Under the pieces are notes generated by a model that did no database searches, was not told the DNA's origin, and worked only from the letters and a program-made list of their open reading frames with translations. From contig NZ_PGEZ01000001.1 in the NCBI RefSeq assembly GCF_002797495.1, positions 248,001-312,000 of the forward strand: 64,000 nt of DNA, in the 5' to 3' direction. Positions within the stretch are counted from its first letter, which is position 1; each line of letters starts with the position of its first letter. The translations under genes and the position numbers were made by a program. The DNA comes from Mumia flava. GTDB taxonomy: Bacteria; Actinomycetota; Actinomycetes; Propionibacteriales; Nocardioidaceae. Shown here in pieces: positions 1 to 8,496 of the stretch.

Positions 1-588
1 GGACCCGAACTCCCCCACGTGGGCCGACCCGACGTTCAGCACCACGCCGACGTCGGGACGAGCGAGCGCGCACAGCTCGGCGATGTTGCCGACGTGCCGG
101 GCGCCCATCTCGACCACGAGGTAGCGGGTCGAGGCGTCCGCCCGCAGCAGGGTCAGCGGGACACCGATCTCGTTGTTGAAGTTGCCGGCGGTCGCGACCG
201 TCGCCCCCTGTGCCGCCAACACCTGCGCGAGGAGGTCCTTGACGCTGGTCTTGCCCTGGGACCCGGTGATCCCGATCACCGCGCAGCCCCGGAGTCGTCG
301 CCGCACCTCGGCCGCGAGCAGCGACAGCGCAGCCGCCGGGTCGTCGACGAGGACGTACGGTGCGCCGACGGGCCGGGCCGCGAGGACCGCCGCGGCACCC
401 CGGTCGGCCGCGGCGCCCACGAACGCGTGCCCGTCGGTGTGCTCGCCCGCCAGCGCGACGAAGAGCCCGCCGGGCTCCACGACGCGCGAGTCGATCGCTG
501 CCGGCGCCACCACCTCCACACCGGCGTGCTCCGGCTCGACGCGACCCCCGACCACGGCGGCGATCTCGGCCAGGCGCATCGGGATCAC
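1..588 (-). CDS. murF: UDP-MurNAc-tripeptide--D-Ala-D-Ala ligase MurF, C-terminus beyond window
   Basis: MurF is the cytoplasmic ATP-dependent ligase that adds D-Ala-D-Ala to UDP-MurNAc-tripeptide, the last step in making the soluble peptidoglycan precursor. The visible 196 codons hold the N-terminal uridine-binding region and the Mur ligase P-loop [10 protein letters not shown], followed by FNNEIGVP and VVEMGAR, all typical of MurF. The gene leaves the window at its 3' end, so the central and C-terminal domains are not seen. Start: GTG at 588 overlaps the murE stop (GTGA) and gives the usual start [10 protein letters not shown]; an ATG at 579 is the alternative. It is the last visible gene of the dcw operon and is probably translated by coupling to murE. 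Confidence 0.95.
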   Translation of the reverse strand, partial: MIPMRLAEIAAVVGGRVEPEHAGVEVVAPAAIDSRVVEPGGLFVALAGEHTDGHAFVGAAADRGAAAVLAARPVGAPYVLVDDPAAALSLLAAEVRRRLRGCAVIGITGSQGKTSVKDLLAQVLAAQGATVATAGNFNNEIGVPLTLLRADASTRYLVVEMGARHVGNIAELCALARPDVGVVLNVGSAHVGEFGS

Positions 589-2174
589 CGGCCACCCCCG
601 AGGCGGTCCTCGATCGCGGCGGCGAGGACGTCGCGGTCGTCGAACGCGAGCACCGAGTCCCCCACGATCTGCCCGCGCTCGTGGCCCTTGCCCGCCACCA
701 CCACGACGTCGTCGTCACCGGCCAGCGCCACCGCACGCGCGATCGCCTCGGCGCGGTCACCGATCTCGACCACCTCCGTACCGGCGTCCTGCGCGGCCGC
801 CCCGGCGAGGACGGCGGCACGGATCGTGGCGGGATCCTCCGTACGGGGGTTGTCGTCGGTGACCACGAGCACGTCGGCGAGCTCGGCTCCGACCGCCCCC
901 ATCAGCGGACGCTTGCCGGGGTCGCGGTCGCCGCCCGCCCCGATCACGAGGACGAGGCGGCCGGGGCTCAGCCCGCGCAGCGAGTCGAGGACGGCCCGCA
1001 GCGCGTCCGGCTTGTGGGCGTAGTCCACGATCGCGGTGAACCGCTGCCCGGCCTCGACCCGCTCCATCCGTCCGGGGACCCCCGCGCAGGCAGCGATGCC
1101 CGCGGCCAGCGCCTCCGGGTCGTAGCCGACCTCGGCGAGCGAGGCGAGCACGACCAGGGCGTTCGCGACGTTGAACCGTCCGGGCAGGTTGACGACGAGG
1201 TCCAGCTCGCGGCCCCCCGGCGCGACGACCCGTGCCGTCGATCCGCGCGGGCCCTCATCGAGGGTGCGCACGCTCCACTGCGCGCTTCCCGCCAGGTCGA
1301 CCGTCCGCACCGGCAGCGTGGTCTGCTCGACCAGCCGGCGCCCGTACGGGTCGTCGACGTCGACGACCGCCCGCGCGGCGTGCTCGGGGGTGAACAGCGA
1401 CGCCTTCGCGGCGAAGTAGTCCTCGAGGTCCGTGTGGAAGTCGAGGTGGTCGCGCCCCAGGTTGAGGAACGCGGCGACGTCGAAGACCACCCCGTCGGCG
1501 CGGTGCAGCGCGAGCGCATGGCTCGAGACCTCCATCGCGACCGCGCCGACCCCCCGCTCGGCCATCACGGCGAGCAGCGCGTGCAGCGCCGGGGCCTCCG
1601 GTGTGGTGAGCGCGGAGGCCACCGGCGTGCCGTCGACGAGCGTCCCGGTGGTGCCGATCAGTCCGACCCGCTCCCCTGCTCCCGCCAGGGCGGAGGCCGC
1701 GAGATAGGTGCAGGTGGTCTTGCCCTGGGTCCCGGTGACCCCGAACGTCGTGAGTCGCTCCGCCGGGTCGCCGTACACCTGGGCCGCGAGCGCACCCAGC
1801 CGCGATCGCGGATCGTCGACGGTCACGACGGCCACGCGGTCCGCCCCGGTGTCTGCCGTCTCGGCGAGGATCGCGGCCCCGGCGGCGTCGGTCAGGACCG
1901 CGACCGCGCCGCGCGCGATCGCGTCCGCGGCGAAGCGGGCGCCGTGCGTACGGGCCCCCGGCAGCGCGGCGTACAGGTCGCCCGGGCGGACGTCGGCCGA
2001 GGCGAGCGTGACGCCCGTCACCGTGACGTCCGCCGCGGCTGCGAGGTCGGGCGAGCCCGGGTCCCGCGAGCCGAGGACGTCGAGTGCGCCGAGCCGCACC
2101 GGGCGCACGCGCTGCGGGCGGGTGTCGATCAGGTCATCAGGATCAGCGGCCATCGCGGCCGAGCGTATCGGCAC
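585..2174 (-). CDS. murE: UDP-MurNAc-dipeptide--2,6-diaminopimelate ligase MurE
   Basis: MurE adds the third, diamino-acid residue of the peptidoglycan stem peptide. The 529-aa product has the ATP-binding motif [10 protein letters not shown] (about 145-154), the lysine that is carbamylated in this family (AAKASLF, K257), DYAHKPDAL and the amino-acid-specificity motif DDNPR (440-444). DNPR marks diaminopimelate-adding enzymes; lysine-adding ones differ there. Which DAP stereoisomer is used cannot be read from this motif. GTG 2174 is preceded by AGGAG with a 6-nt spacer and abuts the ftsI stop, which favours it over the internal ATG at 2153. It is translationally coupled to ftsI upstream and murF downstream. 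Confidence 0.96.
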   Translation of the reverse strand: MPIRSAAMAADPDDLIDTRPQRVRPVRLGALDVLGSRDPGSPDLAAAADVTVTGVTLASADVRPGDLYAALPGARTHGARFAADAIARGAVAVLTDAAGAAILAETADTGADRVAVVTVDDPRSRLGALAAQVYGDPAERLTTFGVTGTQGKTTCTYLAASALAGAGERVGLIGTTGTLVDGTPVASALTTPEAPALHALLAVMAERGVGAVAMEVSSHALALHRADGVVFDVAAFLNLGRDHLDFHTDLEDYFAAKASLFTPEHAARAVVDVDDPYGRRLVEQTTLPVRTVDLAGSAQWSVRTLDEGPRGSTARVVAPGGRELDLVVNLPGRFNVANALVVLASLAEVGYDPEALAAGIAACAGVPGRMERVEAGQRFTAIVDYAHKPDALRAVLDSLRGLSPGRLVLVIGAGGDRDPGKRPLMGAVGAELADVLVVTDDNPRTEDPATIRAAVLAGAAAQDAGTEVVEIGDRAEAIARAVALAGDDDVVVVAGKGHERGQIVGDSVLAFDDRDVLAAAIEDRLGGGR

Positions 2175-3911
2175 TCACCACTCCTGCGGAGTCCTGGGAG
2201 CCTTGCTGCCGGTCGGTGCCACGCCGTAGCGCTGGAGCGCCTGCTGCATGATGTCGTGGAAGACCGGACCTGCGGTCCCGCCGCCCGAGGCCGACCCCGC
2301 AGGGTCGTCCAGCACGACGTACGTCAGGAACCGCGGCGCGTCGGCGGGCGCGAACCCGACGAACGAGACCGTGTTGCGGCCGCTCTGGTAGCGGCCGGTC
2401 TCGGGATCAACCCGCCAGGCGGTGCCGGTCTTCCCCGCGACGCGGTAGCCGTCGACGCGGGTCTGCGGTGCGACGCCCTCGTCGGAGGTGACGGCCTCCA
2501 TCATCCTCGTGACCATCGACGCCGCCTCCGCGGAGACGACGCGCCGCGACTCGGGCACCTCGAGGTCGTCCGCCGGCTCACCGCCCCCTTCGACGTCGGC
2601 GACCAGCCGCGGCGCCTGCCAGACGCCGCCGTTCGCGATCGTGGCGATCGCCGCCACCTCCTGCATCGCGGTCACCGAGATCCCCTGTCCGAACGAGACC
2701 GTCGCGTGCGCCGCCTCCGACCAGGCGTCCGCGTCGTGCAGGATCCCCCGCGACTCCGACGGCAGACCCAGCCCCGTCTGCCGGCCGAACCCGAAGGCGA
2801 CCAGGTAGTCGTGCAGGTCCTCGCTGCTCATCTGCTGCGACAGCGCGATCGTGCCGACGTTCGACGACTGGGCCACCACCCCGGCCGCGGTCAGACGGAT
2901 CGTGCCGTGGTCCCACCAGTCGCCGATCGTGAACCCGTCCAGGCTCACGTCGCTCGGGACCTTCACCTTCGTCCGGGGCGTCACCAGTCCCGCGTCCGCG
3001 AGCGCCGCCATGGTGACGACCTTCTGGACCGAGCCCGGCTCGTAGACGTTCTGCACGGCCCGGTTGTTCAAGGCTCCCGGCGTGACCGTCGAACGGTCCC
3101 CGGCGTCGAAGGTCGGCAGCTGCGACAGCTGGAGCACCTCCATGGACTTCAGGTCCACCGTGACCGCGACGCCCCAGCCGGAGTCGCTGCTGCGCACGGC
3201 CTTGGCGAGCCGGCGGTCCGCGTACCACTGGAGATCGCGATCGATGGTCGTCCGCACGTCCCGCCCGGGCACCGGCTCCTTCGTCGTCTGGCGCGCGAGC
3301 GGGATCCGCACGCCGTCCGGCGACGTCTCGTAGACCGCCTTGCCGTCGACCCCGGCCAGGACGTCGTCGAAGGCCTCCTCCAGCCCGCTGGTCCCGTCGC
3401 CGCTGTCCTCGGCGACCAGGCCGACGACCGTGGCGGCCAGCGTCCCGCCCGGGTAGCTGCGCAACGGGTCGCGCTCGGTGCTGATGCCCGGCAGCTCGGC
3501 GGCGCGCAGACGCTGCACCGCCTTGTCGGCGGTGAAGGTCGGGACCTTGCGGGCCAGGTAGACGAACCGTGTGTCCTCCCGACGGAGCCGGTCGACGGTG
3601 TCGAAGTAGTCGAGGTCGACGACGTCCGCCAGGACCTCGGCGATCGCGGTCGCGTGCTCACGGGTCAGCAACGGGTCGGCGATGATCGCGCGCGCGTCGA
3701 TCGTGGTGGCGAGCGCGTCGCCGTCACGGTCGAGGATCTCGCCACGCTCGGCGTGCAGCACGGACGGGACCGAGGTCTCGGCCAGCGCCCTCGCGGCGTA
3801 CGCGTTCGCGTCGACGCCCTGGATCTGGATCAGGCGGACGGAGAAGAGAACCAGCAGGAGCGCGACGACCGCGAAGCAGAACCGCGCGCGGTTGCGCACC
3901 CGCGCCGTCAT
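2175..3911 (-). CDS. ftsI: Septal peptidoglycan transpeptidase FtsI (class B PBP, PbpB)
   Basis: FtsI is the divisome D,D-transpeptidase that cross-links septal peptidoglycan outside the membrane. The 578-aa protein has a short cytoplasmic N-terminus, one membrane segment (about 9-29), a PBP dimerisation region, and a transpeptidase domain with the nucleophile motif SVQK (S294, K297), SSN (349-351) and KTGT (494-497). No C-terminal PASTA repeat is visible. The ATG at 3911 overlaps the ftsL stop (ATGA). The open frame extends further upstream, but only through the ftsL and rsmH coding region, so that extension is rejected. Confidence 0.96.
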   Translation of the reverse strand: MTARVRNRARFCFAVVALLLVLFSVRLIQIQGVDANAYAARALAETSVPSVLHAERGEILDRDGDALATTIDARAIIADPLLTREHATAIAEVLADVVDLDYFDTVDRLRREDTRFVYLARKVPTFTADKAVQRLRAAELPGISTERDPLRSYPGGTLAATVVGLVAEDSGDGTSGLEEAFDDVLAGVDGKAVYETSPDGVRIPLARQTTKEPVPGRDVRTTIDRDLQWYADRRLAKAVRSSDSGWGVAVTVDLKSMEVLQLSQLPTFDAGDRSTVTPGALNNRAVQNVYEPGSVQKVVTMAALADAGLVTPRTKVKVPSDVSLDGFTIGDWWDHGTIRLTAAGVVAQSSNVGTIALSQQMSSEDLHDYLVAFGFGRQTGLGLPSESRGILHDADAWSEAAHATVSFGQGISVTAMQEVAAIATIANGGVWQAPRLVADVEGGGEPADDLEVPESRRVVSAEAASMVTRMMEAVTSDEGVAPQTRVDGYRVAGKTGTAWRVDPETGRYQSGRNTVSFVGFAPADAPRFLTYVVLDDPAGSASGGGTAGPVFHDIMQQALQRYGVAPTGSKAPRTPQEW

Positions 3912-4357
3912 CCCCGCGCCCCCACCTCGGCCGGCGAAGGACCGCCGAGGCCCGAGGGCGGCCCGTCCGCCGAGGCCGGCTCCGGGTCGCCCACGACCGT
4001 GCCGTCGGACAGCCGGAGGAAGACCGGGCTCTCGTTCGGCACCATGCCGAGCTTCGACGCGCGGCGTGCCAGCGCCTGCGGGGTCTCCCGCTTCTCCACC
4101 TCCATCGTCAGCTCCGCGCGGCGGCTCTGCAGCGCCTCGGCCTTGTCCTCCAGCGTCGCGAGCTCGAACGCGGAGTCCTGCATCGACGTGTTGAGGAGGA
4201 GCAGACCGACCAGCCCGCCCGCCAGCAGGCTGACGACGAGCAGGACGAAGGGGGTCCGCGGCGTGCGCTGCACGCGGTCGGGAACGGCCCGCAGCGGGTT
4301 GCGAGGACCGGGGCGCGGCGCGGTGCCGGCGCGACGCACCGGGTTCACGATGCTCAT
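3908..4357 (-). CDS. ftsL: FtsL-like divisome membrane protein
   Basis: This 149-aa bitopic membrane protein has a basic N-terminal cytoplasmic part, one membrane helix at about 37-57, then a predicted coiled coil (about 60-105, rich in Glu/Ala/Leu heptads) and a disordered Pro/Gly tail. This architecture and its position between rsmH and ftsI match the FtsL-type divisome scaffold, which works with FtsB/FtsQ to activate FtsW-FtsI. Sequence conservation in the family is low, so the call rests on topology and context. The ATG overlaps the rsmH stop (ATGA) and the stop overlaps the ftsI start, so three genes are coupled. Confidence 0.85.
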   Translation of the reverse strand: MSIVNPVRRAGTAPRPGPRNPLRAVPDRVQRTPRTPFVLLVVSLLAGGLVGLLLLNTSMQDSAFELATLEDKAEALQSRRAELTMEVEKRETPQALARRASKLGMVPNESPVFLRLSDGTVVGDPEPASADGPPSGLGGPSPAEVGARG

Positions 4358-5307
4358 GCGTCCTCCCTGATCCGCTCCACGGCACGCAGCCGCACCGGCT
4401 TCGCCCTCGGGTTGTCCTCGACCTCGTCCTCTCCTGCCTGCTCCGCACCCCGGGTCACGGAGGCGAAGCGTGGCTGGAGCTCGTCGGGCACCACCGGGAG
4501 GCCCGGGGGCGCGTCGGTGGTCGTCGCGGCGGAGAAGGCCTGCTTGACGATCCGGTCCTCCAGGCTGTGGTAGGCCATCACGACGACCCGCCCGCCGACC
4601 CCGACCACGTCCAGGGCCGCCGGCACCGCCCGGCGCAGCGCACCGAGCTCGTCGTTGACCTCGATCCGCAGCGCCTGGAAGGTCCGCTTGGCGGGGTTGC
4701 CTCCCGTCCTCATCGCGGCGGCGGGCAGCGCCTCGCGCACCAGGGCGACGAGCTCGTCGCTCGTGGCGATCGGCGTGCGCTCGCGGCGGCGTACGACCGC
4801 GTCGACGATCCGCGTCGCGTGCTTCTCCTCGCCGTACGTCCTCAGGATCCGCACGAGGTCCCCGGGCGGATAGGTGTTGAGCACCTCGGCCGCGGTCAGG
4901 GGGTCGTCCTGGCTCATCCGCATGTCGAGCGGCGCGGTCCGGGCGTAGGAGAACCCGCGCTCGTCCACGTCGAGCTGCATCGACGAGACCCCGAGATCCA
5001 TCAGCACCGCGTCGACCGACGTGAGCCCCTGCTCCTCGACGACCGCCACCAGGTCGTCGTAGACCCGCTGGACGAGCCGGGCCCGGTCGCCGAACGGCGC
5101 GAGCCGTGCCGTCGCGTGCTCCAGCGCCTGCGGATCACGGTCGATCCCGATCACCCGCGCACCGCCGAAGCGGCGAAGCGCCGCCTCGCTGTGCCCGCCC
5201 AGACCCGACGTCGCGTCGACCAGGATCGCGCCGTCGTGGTCGAGGGCGGGCGCCAGCACCTCGAGCGTCCGCTCGAGCATGACCGGCACGTGCTGCGGCT
5301 CAGCCAT
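4354..5307 (-). CDS. rsmH: 16S rRNA (cytosine1402-N4)-methyltransferase RsmH
   Basis: RsmH (MraW) uses SAM to N4-methylate C1402 of 16S rRNA in the ribosomal P site. The 317-aa product begins [18 protein letters not shown], with the family HVPVML start, then the SAM-binding [13 protein letters not shown] and the conserved [17 protein letters not shown] and [12 protein letters not shown] motifs. ATG 5307 was chosen because homologues start here; an in-frame ATG at 5448 would add 47 residues of unrelated low-complexity sequence. The stop overlaps the ftsL ATG. It is followed on the same strand by ftsL and belongs to the dcw operon. Confidence 0.95.
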   Translation of the reverse strand: MAEPQHVPVMLERTLEVLAPALDHDGAILVDATSGLGGHSEAALRRFGGARVIGIDRDPQALEHATARLAPFGDRARLVQRVYDDLVAVVEEQGLTSVDAVLMDLGVSSMQLDVDERGFSYARTAPLDMRMSQDDPLTAAEVLNTYPPGDLVRILRTYGEEKHATRIVDAVVRRRERTPIATSDELVALVREALPAAAMRTGGNPAKRTFQALRIEVNDELGALRRAVPAALDVVGVGGRVVVMAYHSLEDRIVKQAFSAATTTDAPPGLPVVPDELQPRFASVTRGAEQAGEDEVEDNPRAKPVRLRAVERIREDA

Positions 5308-5532
5308 GCGTCCCGGCCCCCCTGGGACGTCCCACCACCATCTCGACCCCTCGTTCCGTGTGGTTGCTGCGTCGTACTCGTTCGTCCGGACCCGTCCGGG
5401 CGAGCTCCTCGGTTCGTCCGACCAGGTCCCTGGCCGCTCGATGGTCACGGTCTGGCACCGGGGAAGGTGCGCCAGCGCGTGTGCCGAGCGGCCGAGAGAC
5501 CTCGCCGCACGAGCCTCGCTCGCCGCCGAGTC
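5308..5532 (-). other. Intergenic gap inside the dcw operon
   Basis: These 225 bases separate mraZ from rsmH. The only open frame is the doubtful N-terminal extension of rsmH. Small dyads such as CCGGAC-cc-GTCCGG around 5390-5405 are visible but no clear promoter or terminator. It may hold an internal promoter; this is not shown by the sequence. Confidence 0.4.
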
Positions 5533-5964
5533 TCAGAACAGGCCTTCGATCACCTCCTCCGAGAGCTGAGCGAAGCTCTCCTCCTGTGCCTCGGAGTAGT
5601 CGGCCCAGCTCTGGGCCTCCCAGATCTCGACCCGCTCGCCCGCCCCGACGACCACGCAGTCGCGCCCGAGCCGCGCGTACTCCCGCAGCGGTGGCGGGAT
5701 CGTGATCCGGCCCTGCTTGTCCGGGGCGTCGTCCGAGGCCCCGGCGAAGAGGACCCGGACGAAGTCGCGGGTCGCCTTGTTGGTGAACGGCGTGTTGCGG
5801 ATGCGCTCGGTGAAGGCCTGGAAGTCCGCGGCGGTCCAGACGTAGATCGCCCGCTCCTGGCCCTTGGTCAGCACGAGACCCTCCGCGAAGCGCTCCCGGA
5901 ACTTCGCCGGCAGGAAGAGCCGGCCCTTGTCGTCGAGGCGAGGCGTGTACGTGCCGACGAACAT
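5533..5964 (-). CDS. mraZ: Transcriptional regulator MraZ
   Basis: MraZ is a small DNA-binding protein of the AbrB/SpoVT swapped-hairpin fold that represses its own dcw operon. The 143-aa product has two MraZ repeats, each with the signature of this fold: [16 protein letters not shown] at about 10-25 and [16 protein letters not shown] at about 83-98. ATG 5964 gives the canonical [11 protein letters not shown] start and has GGAGGT 9 nt upstream; the longer frame to 6063 reads through the operator and is rejected. It is the first gene of the operon and sits immediately downstream of tandem MraZ boxes. Confidence 0.96.
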   Translation of the reverse strand: MFVGTYTPRLDDKGRLFLPAKFRERFAEGLVLTKGQERAIYVWTAADFQAFTERIRNTPFTNKATRDFVRVLFAGASDDAPDKQGRITIPPPLREYARLGRDCVVVGAGERVEIWEAQSWADYSEAQEESFAQLSEEVIEGLF

Positions 5965-6033
5965 CGCACCGCGACCTCCCCCCTCCACGAAGCGGACCTT
6001 GCGGCCCCCGACCGGTTCCCGAGCGGACCGGCT

Positions 6034-6083
6034 AGTCCTCCACTTTGCGCCACTGTACCCCACTTCGCCCCACCGTCAACCAC
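6034..6083 (-). promoter_or_regulatory. mraZ promoter with tandem MraZ boxes
   Basis: Read on the minus strand, consecutive 10-bp units follow each other without gaps: GTGGTTGACG (6083-6074), GTGGGGCGAA (6073-6064), GTGGGGTACA (6063-6054), GTGGCGCAAA (6053-6044), GTGGAGGACT (6043-6034). They match the known MraZ operator pattern of TGGGN-type repeats every 10 bp. A -35 TTGACG (6079-6074) and a -10 TACAGT (6057-6052), 16 bp apart, lie within the array, so bound MraZ would cover the promoter. Confidence 0.85.
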
Positions 6084-6268
6084 ATAGCGCCTCCTCGCGC
6101 CCCACTTCCCCCTCCACACCGCCCTGGAACCCCGCGACGAGCTCGTGCGCCGGCCCGGTGGAGCGGAGTGGAGCGACCGGACCGCACAGGCCTGGTGTCG
6201 CGGGTAGGCTCGATCACCAGGACGCGCCGAGCCGCGCCGTCACGCCACCGGCTCCGACAGGAGGACCG

Positions 6269-7261
6269 TTGACCACCTCACGACGCGACCACCCAGCGCC
6301 CCCGGAGCCGCAGCGCACGACCGAGATCCAGCAGACCGCCCACCGCCTGGTCACCAACATCGAGACGGTGGTCGTCGGCAAGTCCGGCGCGGTCCGCACG
6401 GCGGTGATCGTGCTGCTCGCGGGCGGGCACCTGCTGCTCGAGGACGTGCCCGGCGTCGGCAAGACGATGCTGAGCAAGGCGTTGGCACGCTCGATCGACG
6501 GCACGGTGCGCCGGATCCAGTTCACCCCGGACCTGCTGCCCAGCGACGTGACCGGGACGTCGGTCTGGGACCCGCAGGCACGCGCGTTCGAGTTCCACCC
6601 GGGCGCGGTCTTCGGCAACATCGTGGTCGGCGACGAGATCAACCGCGCCTCCCCCAAGACCCAGTCCGCGCTGCTCGAGTGCATGGAGGAGCGTCAGGTC
6701 ACGGTGGACACGACGACCCACACCCTCGAGGACCCGTTCATGGTCGTCGCGACCCAGAACCCGCTGGAGATGGAGGGCACCTACGCCCTCCCCGAGGCTC
6801 AACGGGACCGCTTCACGGCGCGGATCAGCCTGGGATACCCCTCGGCGGAGGCCGAGGCCCAGATGCTCGCCGGGCACGGGTCGCTCGACCCGATCTCCGA
6901 GCTCGTCCCGGTCACCGACGTCAAGGAGATCGCGGACCTGGTCACCACCGTGCGCGGCGTGCACGTCGCTCCCGCCGTCGAGCAGTACGCCGTCGCGCTC
7001 AGCGCCGCGACCCGCACGCACCCGCGACTGCGCCTCGGGGCCTCACCCCGCGCGACGCTGCACCTCGTACGGGCCGCGCGGGCGCTCGCGGTGCTGGAAG
7101 GACGGGCGTACGTCATCCCCGACGACGTGGCCACCCTGGCCGGCCCCGTGCTCGCCCACCGGCTGCTGCTCGCGGCGGACGCCGCGGTCGCCGGCACCCG
7201 GCCCGACGACGTCGTCGCGGAGGTCGTCGCGGACGTGCGCGTCCCGTCCCCGGGGTCGTGA
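6269..7261 (+). CDS. MoxR-family AAA+ ATPase
   Basis: MoxR ATPases are AAA+ chaperone-like proteins that usually mature or insert partner proteins encoded beside them. The 330-aa product has Walker A (EDVPGVGKTMLSKALAR), Walker B with sensor residues (VVGDEINRASPKTQSALLE), the MoxR motif ATQNPLEMEGTYALPEAQ, and a lid domain with GASPRATLHL. Start: TTG at 6269 preceded by AGGAGG; no better in-frame start exists. It overlaps the downstream DUF58 gene by one base (TGATG), giving the classic moxR-DUF58-transglutaminase operon. It is divergent from mraZ. Its exact client is not known. Confidence 0.93.
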   Translation: MTTSRRDHPAPPEPQRTTEIQQTAHRLVTNIETVVVGKSGAVRTAVIVLLAGGHLLLEDVPGVGKTMLSKALARSIDGTVRRIQFTPDLLPSDVTGTSVWDPQARAFEFHPGAVFGNIVVGDEINRASPKTQSALLECMEERQVTVDTTTHTLEDPFMVVATQNPLEMEGTYALPEAQRDRFTARISLGYPSAEAEAQMLAGHGSLDPISELVPVTDVKEIADLVTTVRGVHVAPAVEQYAVALSAATRTHPRLRLGASPRATLHLVRAARALAVLEGRAYVIPDDVATLAGPVLAHRLLLAADAAVAGTRPDDVVAEVVADVRVPSPGS

Positions 7262-8496
7262 TGCGCGCCGCCGTCGACGCCCTCACCACACGCGGGCGGG
7301 CGTTCCTGGCGAGCGGTGTCGCCGTGCTGGCCGCGGCGGCGGTCCTCGGGCTCGAGCCGCTGCTGCGGATCGGCGTGCTCGCCCTGCTCTGGCCGGTCCT
7401 CACGGTCCTGCTGGTGCTCCGCGCACGCACCACCGTACGAGCCCGGCGCACGCTCGCGCCGGCACGCGTGAGCGCCGGCGACCTGATCGACGTCCGGCTC
7501 GTGCTCGACGGCACGGGACGGGGCGCGGGCGGCACCACCGGGGTGACCGAGCGGATCCCCGACGCGATCGGGAGCGACCGTCGGTTCCGGATCCGCGGCG
7601 GGCGACGCCGCTGGACCTGCACCATCGACTACCACCTGCGTCCCCGGCGCCGCGGCGTCTACCAGATCGGCCCGACGTCGATCCGGGTCACCGACCCGTT
7701 CGGCTTCCTCGCGTTCTCGAGGACCTTCCGCAGCACCTCCCCCCTCGTCGTCACCCCGGTCGTGCACCCCCTCGGGACGCCGCACACCTCGGGCTCGGGC
7801 AGCGACGAGGGCGAGCACCGGATCCGGCTGGCCGCGGCGGGCCGCTCCGACGACGCGACCGTGCGCGAGTACCGCCGTGGCGACGACCTGCGCAGGATCC
7901 ACTGGCGCTCGACCGCCCGCGCGGGCGAGCTGATGGTGCGGCGGGAGGAGGAGGGCCGCGACTCCGACCTGGTCGTCTATCTCGACACCCGGCGCGCGGC
8001 GCACACGCTCGGCGACGACGGCAGCTTCGAGTGGGCGGTCTCCGCCGCGGCCTCGGTGGTCAGCCACGTCGCGGCCCGCGGATGGGACGTACGCCTGGTG
8101 ACCGACGCGACGCGCTCCCACGATGCCGCCCCCGAGACCCTGTCGCTCATCCTCGACGAGCTCGCGGCGGTCCGGCCGTCGGTCCACCGTGACCCCGTGC
8201 CGATCGATCCCGCGCTCGTCGCCGGGCGCGGTGCTGCGCTCGCGATCGTCTCCGCGACGGACGCCGACATCCTCGACCGGCTGCACACCGTGACCCACGG
8301 GGCCCGCGACCGGCTGGCCTTCGTGCTCGACCCGGCGGCGTGGCGGGTTCCGTCCGGCCCGACCGCGTCGGCCGCGGACGTGGTCGAGTCCGCACGCGCC
8401 GGCGGGTGGGCGTCGGTCGTGGTCGGGCCGCGCACGACCGTGTCGGAGGCCTGGCGGTCGGCTCGGGTCGGCGCCCTGACCCGGGAGCAGCGATGA
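7261..8496 (+). CDS. DUF58 domain membrane protein
   Basis: This 411-aa protein has two adjacent membrane helices near the N-terminus (about 12-60), then a soluble part ending in the DUF58 domain (GRSDDATVREYRRGDDLRRIHW at about 200-222), which resembles a von Willebrand A fold. DUF58 proteins are constant partners of MoxR ATPases and transglutaminase-like proteins; their biochemical role is not established. The ATG overlaps the moxR stop by one base and its stop overlaps the next start (ATGA), so the three are co-translated. Confidence 0.88.
   Translation: MRAAVDALTTRGRAFLASGVAVLAAAAVLGLEPLLRIGVLALLWPVLTVLLVLRARTTVRARRTLAPARVSAGDLIDVRLVLDGTGRGAGGTTGVTERIPDAIGSDRRFRIRGGRRRWTCTIDYHLRPRRRGVYQIGPTSIRVTDPFGFLAFSRTFRSTSPLVVTPVVHPLGTPHTSGSGSDEGEHRIRLAAAGRSDDATVREYRRGDDLRRIHWRSTARAGELMVRREEEGRDSDLVVYLDTRRAAHTLGDDGSFEWAVSAAASVVSHVAARGWDVRLVTDATRSHDAAPETLSLILDELAAVRPSVHRDPVPIDPALVAGRGAALAIVSATDADILDRLHTVTHGARDRLAFVLDPAAWRVPSGPTASAADVVESARAGGWASVVVGPRTTVSEAWRSARVGALTREQR

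Noticed and set aside
360-4370. A 1336-codon plus-strand open frame opposite the dcw genes
   Set aside because: It is composed of Arg/Pro/Gly/Asp-rich sequence with no domain and lies antisense to murE, ftsI and ftsL; GC-rich DNA keeps such frames open by chance. The same applies to other long shadows, for example 32953-34743 (-) and 42902-44734 (-).
5308-5448. 47-residue N-terminal extension of RsmH from ATG 5448
   Set aside because: The extension has no family similarity, and [11 protein letters not shown] at 5307 is the canonical start.
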